Shown here in pieces: positions 57,801 to 64,000 of a stretch of 64,000 nt of DNA. The stretch is from assembly GCF_013522925.1 (NCBI RefSeq), contig NZ_JAAMQU010000015.1:53442-117441 (forward strand), given 5' to 3'. This DNA comes from Pseudomonas japonica (GTDB lineage Bacteria > Pseudomonadota > Gammaproteobacteria > Pseudomonadales > Pseudomonadaceae). The notes beneath the pieces were generated by a model. That model saw only the letters and a list, made by a program, of their open reading frames with translations, was not told where the DNA came from and searched no databases. The translations under genes and the position numbers were made by a program. Position 1 is the first letter of the stretch. Each line of letters begins with the position of its first letter.

Positions 57801-59525
57801 GTGGAGCTCTTATCCGGCGCTGAGATGATCGTCCGCTTTTTGCGTGACGAGGGTGTCAAGCACATCTACGGGTACCCTGGCGGTGCTCTCCTTCATGTTT
57901 ACGATGCCCTGTTCAAAGAGCCTGATGTCTCGCACATCCTGGTTCGCCACGAGCAGGCCGCTACTCACATGGCCGACGGTTATGCCCGCGCCACCGGCAA
58001 GGCGGGTGTGGTGCTGGTGACGTCCGGCCCTGGCGCTACCAACGCCATCACCGGGATCGCCACGGCTTACATGGACTCGATCCCCATGGTGGTGCTGTCT
58101 GGCCAGGTTCCGAGCACCATGGTAGGCACCGACGCCTTCCAGGAAACCGACATGATCGGTATCTCCCGGCCTATCGTGAAGCACAGCTTCATGATCAAGC
58201 ATCCCTCGGAAATTCCGGAGATCCTGAAGAAGGCGTTCTACCTGGCTGAGTCTGGCCGGCCTGGCCCGGTTGTGGTCGATATCCCGAAGGATATGACCAA
58301 CCCGGCGGAGAAATTCGAATACGTCTACCCGAAAAAGGTGAAGCTGCGCTCCTATTCACCTGCCGTGCGGGGCCATTCGGGCCAGATCCGCAAGGCCGCC
58401 GAAATGCTCGTGGCTGCGCGTCGCCCGGTTATCTATGCCGGTGGCGGCGTGATCCTTGGCGGAGCGTCTTCGCCACTCACCGAGCTGGCGCGGCTGCTTA
58501 ACGCTCCGGTCACTAACACGTTGATGGGGCTGGGCGCGTACCCAGGCACTGATCGTCAGTTCGTCGGCATGCTCGGCATGCACGGTAGCTACACGGCCAA
58601 CCTGACCATGCACCATGCCGATGTGATCTTCGCCGTGGGCGCGCGCTTCGACGACCGTGTAATCAATGGCGCGGCCAAGTTCTGCCCTAACGCCAAGATC
58701 ATTCACGTGGATATCGACCCGGCGTCCATTTCCAAGACGATCAAGGCCGATGTGCCAATCGTGGGCCCGGTAGAAAGCGTGCTGACTGAAATGGTTGCCG
58801 CTTATAAAGAGCTGGGGCAAACCCCGGACAAGGAAGCGGTTGCCGCCTGGTGGAAGCAGATCGACGAATGGCGTGGCGAGCGCGGCCTGTTCCCCTACGA
58901 GCAGGGCGATGGTCAGCTGATCAAGCCTCAAACCGTGATTCGTACTCTGTGGGATGTTACTCAGGGCGATGCGTTCGTGACCTCCGACGTGGGCCAGCAT
59001 CAGATGTTCGCGGCTCAGTACTACCCGTTCGACAAGCCTAACCGCTGGATCAACTCCGGTGGCCTGGGCACCATGGGCTTCGGCTTCCCGGCCGCGATGG
59101 GTGTGAAGCTGAACTTCCCCGACAACGACGTTGCCTGCGTGACGGGGGAGGGCAGCATCCAGATGAACATTCAGGAGCTCTCTACCTGCATGCAGTACGG
59201 CCTGCCGGTGAAGATCGTGAACCTGAACAATGGCGTACTGGGCATGGTGCGCCAGTGGCAGGACATGAACTACAGCAGCCGCCATTCGCATTCGTACATG
59301 GAGTCGCTGCCAGATTTCGTCAAGCTGGCCGAGGCCTACGGCCATGTCGGCATGCGCATCACCGACCTCAAGGACCTCAAGCCCATGATGGCCGAAGCCT
59401 TTGCCATGAAAGATCGCCTGGTGTTCCTGGACATTCAGGTGGATACCAGCGAGCACGTCTATCCGATGCAGATCAAGGATGGCTCGATGCGTGACATGTG
59501 GCTGAGCAAGACGGAGCGTACCTGA
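57801..59525 (+). CDS. ilvI: Acetolactate synthase large subunit
   Basis: The product has 574 residues from GTG 57801 (MELLSGAEM after GAGGTG). The three thiamine-diphosphate domains are intact: the catalytic Glu is in VRHEQAATHMADGYAR (about 46-61), a middle FAD-type domain, and the ThDP/Mg motif GEGSIQMNIQELST near 447-460. It makes acetolactate or acetohydroxybutyrate for valine, leucine and isoleucine. It is the type III (IlvI) form paired with IlvH downstream. A GTG at 57792 overlaps the ribosome site and is less likely. Confidence 0.96.
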   Translation: MELLSGAEMIVRFLRDEGVKHIYGYPGGALLHVYDALFKEPDVSHILVRHEQAATHMADGYARATGKAGVVLVTSGPGATNAITGIATAYMDSIPMVVLSGQVPSTMVGTDAFQETDMIGISRPIVKHSFMIKHPSEIPEILKKAFYLAESGRPGPVVVDIPKDMTNPAEKFEYVYPKKVKLRSYSPAVRGHSGQIRKAAEMLVAARRPVIYAGGGVILGGASSPLTELARLLNAPVTNTLMGLGAYPGTDRQFVGMLGMHGSYTANLTMHHADVIFAVGARFDDRVINGAAKFCPNAKIIHVDIDPASISKTIKADVPIVGPVESVLTEMVAAYKELGQTPDKEAVAAWWKQIDEWRGERGLFPYEQGDGQLIKPQTVIRTLWDVTQGDAFVTSDVGQHQMFAAQYYPFDKPNRWINSGGLGTMGFGFPAAMGVKLNFPDNDVACVTGEGSIQMNIQELSTCMQYGLPVKIVNLNNGVLGMVRQWQDMNYSSRHSHSYMESLPDFVKLAEAYGHVGMRITDLKDLKPMMAEAFAMKDRLVFLDIQVDTSEHVYPMQIKDGSMRDMWLSKTERT

Positions 59526-59527
59526 CC

Positions 59528-60019
59528 ATGCGGCACATCATTTCTTTGCTGTTGGAAAACGAACCGGGCGCACTGTCCCGGGTGGTCGGCCTGTTCTCGC
59601 AGCGCAACTACAATATTGAAAGCCTGACCGTTGCCGCGACCGAAGACCCGACCTTGTCGCGCCTTACCCTCACCACTATCGGCCATGATGAGGTGATCGA
59701 GCAGATCACCAAGAACCTCAACAAGCTGGTGGAAGTGGTGAAGCTGGTCGACCTTTCGGAAAGTGCACACATCGAGCGTGAGCTGATGCTGGTGAAAGTG
59801 AAGGCGACCGGCGCTCAGCGCGCCGAGGTCAAGCGCACCACCGACATCTTCCGCGGGCAGATCGTGGATGTAAGCAGCAGCGTTTATACCGTTCAGCTCA
59901 CAGGTACCAGCGACAAGCTCGACAGCTTCATCCAGGCCGTCGGCACAGCGTCCATTCTCGAAACCGTGCGCAGTGGCGTTACCGGTATCGCGCGCGGCGA
60001 CAAAGTACTCAGCATCTAA
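59528..60019 (+). CDS. ilvH: Acetolactate synthase small (regulatory) subunit
   Basis: The product has 163 residues. The N-terminal ACT domain (MRHIISLLLENEPGALSRVVGLFSQRNYNIESL) binds valine for feedback inhibition, and the C-terminal half is the second ACT-like domain (ERELMLVKVKATG onward). ATG 59528 is two bases after the ilvI stop, showing tight coupling. Confidence 0.97.
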   Translation: MRHIISLLLENEPGALSRVVGLFSQRNYNIESLTVAATEDPTLSRLTLTTIGHDEVIEQITKNLNKLVEVVKLVDLSESAHIERELMLVKVKATGAQRAEVKRTTDIFRGQIVDVSSSVYTVQLTGTSDKLDSFIQAVGTASILETVRSGVTGIARGDKVLSI

Positions 60020-60070
60020 TCAAACCATTTTTGCAGGCGGCCCAAGGGCCAGGATAATCAGGGGAATTTC

Positions 60071-61087
60071 ATGAAAGTTTACTACGACAAAGACTGTGAC
60101 CTGTCCATCATCCAGGGCAAGAAAGTCGCCATCATCGGTTACGGCTCCCAGGGCCATGCTCAGGCGTGCAACCTGAAAGACTCCGGTGTTGATGTCGTCG
60201 TCGGCCTGCGCAAGGGTTCGGCTACTGTGGCCAAGGCTGAGGCTCATGGCCTGAAAGTCACTGACGTGGCCAGCGCCGTTGCTTCTGCTGACCTGGTCAT
60301 GATCCTCACCCCGGATGAATTCCAGTCGGTACTGTACAAGAACGAAGTAGAGCCGAACCTGAAGCAGGGCGCGACCCTGGCCTTCTCCCACGGCTTCGCC
60401 ATCCATTACAACCAGGTTGTTCCTCGCAGCGACCTGGACGTGATCATGATCGCCCCCAAGGCACCGGGCCACACCGTTCGCTCCGAGTTCGTCAAGGGCG
60501 GCGGTATTCCTGACCTGATCGCGATCTACCAGGACGCTTCGGGCAATGCCAAGAACGTCGCGCTGTCCTACGCTGCCGGCGTGGGCGGTGGGCGTACCGG
60601 CATCATCGAAACCACCTTCAAGGACGAAACCGAAACCGACCTGTTCGGCGAGCAGGCCGTTCTGTGTGGCGGTGCGGTAGAACTGGTGAAAGCCGGTTTC
60701 GAAACCCTGGTAGAAGCTGGCTACGCCCCGGAAATGGCCTACTTCGAATGCCTGCACGAGCTGAAGCTGATCGTTGACCTCATGTACGAAGGCGGCATCG
60801 CCAACATGAACTACTCGATCTCCAACAACGCTGAGTACGGCGAGTACGTTACCGGCCCGGAAGTGATCAACGCCGAATCCCGTCAGGCCATGCGCAATGC
60901 ACTCAAGCGCATCCAGGATGGTGAGTACGCCAAGATGTTCATCGCTGAAGGCGCCGCCAACTACCCGTCCATGACCGCTCGCCGCCGTAACAACGCAGCG
61001 CACGGCATCGAAGTGATCGGTGAGCAACTGCGTTCGATGATGCCTTGGATCTCGGCGAACAAGATCGTCGACAAAGCCAAGAACTGA
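60071..61087 (+). CDS. ilvC: Ketol-acid reductoisomerase
   Basis: The product has 338 residues, the short class I form. The NADPH Rossmann loop is IGYGSQGHAQACNLKDSG (about 23-40); catalytic metal ligands Asp and Glu lie in DLFGEQAVLCGG (about 190-201) and the second set in the C-terminal knotted domain (YFECLHELKLIVDLMYEGG). It isomerises and reduces acetolactate in branched-chain amino acid synthesis. It lies 51 bases after ilvH; a strong terminator follows. Confidence 0.98.
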   Translation: MKVYYDKDCDLSIIQGKKVAIIGYGSQGHAQACNLKDSGVDVVVGLRKGSATVAKAEAHGLKVTDVASAVASADLVMILTPDEFQSVLYKNEVEPNLKQGATLAFSHGFAIHYNQVVPRSDLDVIMIAPKAPGHTVRSEFVKGGGIPDLIAIYQDASGNAKNVALSYAAGVGGGRTGIIETTFKDETETDLFGEQAVLCGGAVELVKAGFETLVEAGYAPEMAYFECLHELKLIVDLMYEGGIANMNYSISNNAEYGEYVTGPEVINAESRQAMRNALKRIQDGEYAKMFIAEGAANYPSMTARRRNNAAHGIEVIGEQLRSMMPWISANKIVDKAKN

Positions 61088-61108
61088 TCGCGCTTTGTTA
61101 CAACGGAA

Positions 61109-61132
61109 AACGCGGCCTCGGCCGCGTTTTTT
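61109..61132 (+). terminator. Intrinsic terminator after ilvC
   Basis: AACGCGGC (61109-61116) pairs with GCCGCGTT (61121-61128) around CTCG, followed by T residues. It ends the ilvIHC operon. Confidence 0.93.
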
Positions 61133-61233
61133 CGTTTCCAGCGTGGCCTTCTGGTATAAAGCTGCAACGTTTGCGGACGAACCCTCGTCCCGAGCGTCTG
61201 TCGAAATTTTTCACACGTTGCAAGGTACTGTTT

Positions 61234-62082
61234 ATGAGCGAACGCCCTGAAGAGCCGAACACGGCCCCCGACGCCGATAGCCTGCTCCCTGTCGACGAGC
61301 ATGTTGAAGAGGGTCAGGATGCCGAGGGGCGTAGAGTGCGGCACCGTGGGATCTACCTGCTGCCTAACCTCTTCACTACCGCAAACCTGTTTGCCGGTTT
61401 CTATTCCATCATCAACTCGATCACAGCCCAGAGCGCCCTGAGTGCGGGCAATTCGGCCGAGGCAGTGAAGTATTACTCCTTTGCCGCCATTGCGATCTTC
61501 GTCGCGATGGTGCTCGATGGCCTTGATGGCCGTGTAGCGCGCATGACCAATACCCAAAGCGCGTTCGGCGCGGAGTACGATTCGCTGTCCGATATGGTCG
61601 CCTTCGGAATGGCGCCGTCGCTGCTGGCGTTCGTCTGGGCACTGGGTGCCATGGGCAAGGTGGGCTGGATGGTCGCCTTTATCTACGTTGCCGGTGCTGC
61701 GCTGCGGCTGGCCCGCTTCAATACCCAGGTAGGCAAGGCGGACAAGCGCTACTTCATCGGCCTGGCAAGCCCTGCGGCGGCAGGGGTGGTGGCCGGTACG
61801 GTGTGGGCCATGAGCGACCTGGAAATCCCGGGGGCCAAGCTGTCGTTCCTGGTGGCTATCCTGGTGGCCGGTGCCGGCATGCTGATGGTCAGTAACATCA
61901 AGTACAACAGCTTCAAGGAGCTCGACCTGAAGGGCAGGGTACCTTTCGTGGCCATCCTGGCGGTTGTGCTGGTGTTCGCCGTTGTGTTCATCGACCCGCC
62001 GAAGATCCTTCTGCTGATCTTCCTCATCTATGCGGCATCCGGGCCGATTCAACATTTGTTGCGCCTTCGTCGGCACAGATGA
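61234..62082 (+). CDS. pssA: CDP-diacylglycerol--serine O-phosphatidyltransferase
   Basis: The product has 282 residues from ATG 61234 (MSERPEEPN, AAGGT site). After an acidic N-terminus (about 1-40) there are about eight membrane segments. The CDP-alcohol phosphatidyltransferase motif is intact: DGLDGRVARMTNTQSAFGAE followed by YDSLSDMVAFG (about 94-125). This is the type II, membrane-embedded PssA. It makes phosphatidylserine, the precursor of phosphatidylethanolamine. A longer upstream frame to 61045 runs through the ilvC terminator and is not the start. Confidence 0.95.
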   Translation: MSERPEEPNTAPDADSLLPVDEHVEEGQDAEGRRVRHRGIYLLPNLFTTANLFAGFYSIINSITAQSALSAGNSAEAVKYYSFAAIAIFVAMVLDGLDGRVARMTNTQSAFGAEYDSLSDMVAFGMAPSLLAFVWALGAMGKVGWMVAFIYVAGAALRLARFNTQVGKADKRYFIGLASPAAAGVVAGTVWAMSDLEIPGAKLSFLVAILVAGAGMLMVSNIKYNSFKELDLKGRVPFVAILAVVLVFAVVFIDPPKILLLIFLIYAASGPIQHLLRLRRHR

Positions 62083-62141
62083 AATAAATCAGGGCACACT
62101 TCGTCTCACGATCCAGCAACTGATCGCTCGGAGTGTGCCCA

Positions 62142-63155
62142 ATGCTTATCAAGGTTAGCCAGGCATCCGCCTGCCACGAATCTGAAGTTACCCCTCAAGC
62201 TGCCTATCTTTCCCGCCGAACCCTTATGGCAGGCGCTGCCGCATTGGCAGCCGGGGCATCGATTCCGGCCTGGGCGGACTCCTCCAGCGCGTCCGCGTAC
62301 GAAGGCGTCGAACCCGGTAAGCCTGCGGCCTGGTTCCAGGAAAAACTCAAGCAAACCCATTGGCAGGCAGTCACTGCCAAGGGCGAAGCCATTACGCCCT
62401 TCAAGGATGCCACCCACTACAACAACTTCTACGAGTTCGGTACTGACAAGGGCGACCCTGTGCAAAACGCGGGTAGCCTGAAAACCGAACCCTGGTCGAT
62501 CGTTGTCGATGGGGAGGTGGGCAAGCCCGGCAAATATGCGCTTGAAGACTTCGTGAAGCCCAGCCAGCTCGAGGAACGCATCTATCGGCTGCGTTGCGTC
62601 GAAGCCTGGTCGATGGTCATTCCCTGGCTTGGCTTCCCGCTGGCCAGCATCCTCAAGCAGGTGGAGCCCACCTCCAAAGCTCGCTATGTGCGCTTCGAGA
62701 CCCTGCAGGACCCAGCCACAATGCCGGGCCAGCGCTCGAGCTTCTCCTATATACAGTGGCCGTATGAAGAAGGGTTGCGCCTGGACGAAGCCATGCACCC
62801 TCTCACCTTGTTGGCGGTAGGCATGTATGGGCGGGAGCTGCCCAACCAGAATGGTGCGCCACTGCGCCTGATCGTGCCGTGGAAATATGGCTTCAAGGGG
62901 ATCAAATCCATCGTTCGAATGAGCTTGGTCACCGAGCAGCCGCGCACCACCTGGCAGGGCATAGCACCGGACGAATATGGCTTCTATGCCAACGTCAATC
63001 CGCAGGTTGATCATCCGCGCTGGACCCAGGCGCGAGAACGCCGCCTTCCCAGTGGCCTGTTCGCTCCGAACGTGCGGGAAACCCAAATGTTCAACGGCTA
63101 TGCCGAGGACGTGGCTTCTCTCTATGCAGGGCTGGACCTGAGGGTGAACTACTGA
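62142..63155 (+). CDS. msrP: Periplasmic methionine sulfoxide reductase catalytic subunit MsrP (YedY)
   Basis: The product has 337 residues. A twin-arginine signal (LSRRTLMAG, Arg25-Arg26) and hydrophobic stretch end near AWA (about 45). The sulfite-oxidase-fold domain carries the molybdenum ligand Cys152 in RLRCVEAWSMVIPW. It repairs oxidised methionines in periplasmic proteins using electrons from MsrQ. GGAG precedes ATG 62142 by eight bases; the GTG at 62133 is less likely. The stop overlaps the msrQ start (TGATG). Confidence 0.96.
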   Translation: MLIKVSQASACHESEVTPQAAYLSRRTLMAGAAALAAGASIPAWADSSSASAYEGVEPGKPAAWFQEKLKQTHWQAVTAKGEAITPFKDATHYNNFYEFGTDKGDPVQNAGSLKTEPWSIVVDGEVGKPGKYALEDFVKPSQLEERIYRLRCVEAWSMVIPWLGFPLASILKQVEPTSKARYVRFETLQDPATMPGQRSSFSYIQWPYEEGLRLDEAMHPLTLLAVGMYGRELPNQNGAPLRLIVPWKYGFKGIKSIVRMSLVTEQPRTTWQGIAPDEYGFYANVNPQVDHPRWTQARERRLPSGLFAPNVRETQMFNGYAEDVASLYAGLDLRVNY

Positions 63156-63775
63156 TGCGTTATCCATGGTTTCGCCTGGCGGTATTTTTCGCCGTGGCGG
63201 TGTGGCCATTATGGTGGGTTTACCAGGCCTGGCTGTTTGCGCTTGGCCCAGACCCGGGCAAGGTATTGCTTGATCGGCTGGGGCTGGGTGCGCTGGTGAT
63301 GCTGTTGATTACCTTGAGCATGACGCCGCTTCAGCGAATAACAGGATGGAGCGGCTGGATCATCGTTCGAAGGCAGCTTGGGCTATGGTGTTTCGCCTAC
63401 GCCGTGCTGCACCTGAGCGCCTACCTGTTCTTTGTGCTGGGGTTGGATTTCAGCCAGCTTGGCGTAGAGCTTCAAAAGCGTCCGTACATTATCGTCGGTG
63501 CTCTCGCCTGGGTACTGCTGCTTGCGTTGGCGATCACCTCGAACCGGGCTAGCCAACGGAAGCTAGGTAGCAACTGGCGCAGGCTACATAAGCTGGTGTA
63601 TGCGGTACTTGCCCTCGGGCTACTGCACTTCCTCTGGATCGTGCGGGCGAACTGGGCGGAATGGTCCGTGTATGCAAGCATCGGCGCAGTGCTTATGTTG
63701 CTCCGTGTGCCGTTGATCGCTGCATTCATCAAGCGGCCAAAAAAGAATCGAACGAATCTTCAAAGAAGCGCTTGA
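63155..63775 (+). CDS. msrQ: Heme-binding membrane subunit MsrQ (YedZ)
   Basis: The product has 206 residues, a ferric-reductase-like transmembrane protein with about six helices. Probable heme-ligand histidines lie in AVLHLSAYL and in the helices holding RLHKLVYAVLALGLLHFLW. It passes electrons from the respiratory chain to MsrP. It is translationally coupled to msrP. Its TGA stop lies inside the -35 hexamer of the following rRNA promoter. Confidence 0.95.
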   Translation: MRYPWFRLAVFFAVAVWPLWWVYQAWLFALGPDPGKVLLDRLGLGALVMLLITLSMTPLQRITGWSGWIIVRRQLGLWCFAYAVLHLSAYLFFVLGLDFSQLGVELQKRPYIIVGALAWVLLLALAITSNRASQRKLGSNWRRLHKLVYAVLALGLLHFLWIVRANWAEWSVYASIGAVLMLLRVPLIAAFIKRPKKNRTNLQRSA

Positions 63776-63799
63776 CGCCCTCTCGAAAGCCCTTATAAT
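63772..63799 (+). promoter_or_regulatory. rRNA operon promoter P1
   Basis: TTGACG (63772-63777), a 16-base spacer and a perfect TATAAT (63794-63799) are followed by GCGCCCAC, a GC-rich discriminator typical of stringently controlled rRNA promoters. In pseudomonads an rRNA operon follows msrPQ. The -35 overlaps the msrQ stop. Confidence 0.88.
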
Positions 63800-63913
63800 G
63801 CGCCCACTTCCAGCGACAACGGAACGGCAAACTTCTTGAGAATCAACGAGTTAGCGGTTCAGGTAAGCGGGAGGTGGCTTCGATCTCCGGATCGGATGCG
63901 GTGAAAAAGGGGG

Positions 63914-63941
63914 TTGACAGCAGGTGGTAACGCTGTAGAAT
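63914..63941 (+). promoter_or_regulatory. rRNA operon promoter P2
   Basis: TTGACA (63914-63919), a 16-base spacer and TAGAAT (63936-63941), then a GC-rich discriminator, form a second tandem promoter about 140 bases after P1. Confidence 0.82.
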
Positions 63942-64000
63942 TCGCCTCCCGCTTCGAGAGGTAAGTGAAGCGGTCAAGTGTTTGAAGTTGAACGAGAAAT
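63942..64000 (+). other. Start of the rRNA operon leader (16S gene lies beyond the window)
   Basis: These bases resemble the leader before 16S rRNA in pseudomonads. No boxA antitermination element or 16S sequence is reached before the window ends. The call depends on the two promoters and on the msrPQ neighbour. Confidence 0.65.

Overview
This window is core chromosome of a Pseudomonas species. The order fur/recN/grpE-dnaK-dnaJ-dapB-carAB-greA, the metY-type rimP-nusA-infB-rbfA-truB-rpsO-pnp operon, pcnB-crcZ-cbrB-cbrA-cbrX, the PrrF small RNA beside a cyclic-nucleotide-binding protein, and msrPQ just before a ribosomal RNA promoter are all Pseudomonas arrangements as I remember them. Protein sequences look closest to the P. 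putida / fluorescent group, but the species cannot be fixed from sequence reading alone.

Layout. 1-9.5 kb: end of a sodium symporter, ratA, bamE (minus), fur, recN (minus, with a LexA box), then the heat-shock genes grpE, dnaK and dnaJ with two clear sigma-32 promoters, dapB, and an orphan RHS-core protein that looks like an insertion between dapB and carA. 9.5-31.2 kb: a carAB attenuator-like leader and carAB, greA, yhbY (minus), rlmE, ftsH-folP-glmM, tpiA-secG, tRNA-Leu(GAG), initiator tRNA, the rimP-to-pnp translation/RNA operon, and a secreted BON protein. 31.2-48.0 kb, all minus strand: a very large DUF748 protein, a repeat patch, an acetyl-CoA acetyltransferase, pgi, panC-panB, folK-pcnB, CrcZ small RNA, cbrB-cbrA-cbrX, gluQ and dksA. 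48.2-57.4 kb: an aminotransferase, sfsA, PrrF small RNA, a cNMP-binding protein, small accessory proteins, an APH/P-loop fusion, mrcB with its lipoprotein partner lpoP, a YqcC protein and a DUF4124 protein. 57.4-64 kb: ilvI-ilvH-ilvC, pssA, msrP-msrQ and the tandem promoters of an rRNA operon that begins just past the window.

Regulatory circuits are unusually visible. Fur (1.4 kb) is the expected repressor of PrrF (50.2 kb), whose promoter is overlapped by a Fur-like box. CbrA/CbrB are expected to drive CrcZ from a sigma-54 promoter immediately downstream of cbrB; CrcZ carries several A-rich Hfq/Crc-type motifs. carA is preceded by a terminator embedded in a 30-codon leader reading frame that overlaps the carA TTG start. 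The initiator tRNA heads the rimP-nusA operon with terminators in the leader.

The least explained items are the orphan RHS-core gene with a ribosome-site-sequestering hairpin (8.69-9.54 kb), the carA leader frame, a long perfect palindrome between greA and yhbY, a short-repeat patch upstream of the DUF748 gene, and two genes expected from synteny but absent here (ratB/rnfH next to ratA, panD next to panC). Starts were chosen by ribosome binding sites, overlaps and family length; no database search was possible.
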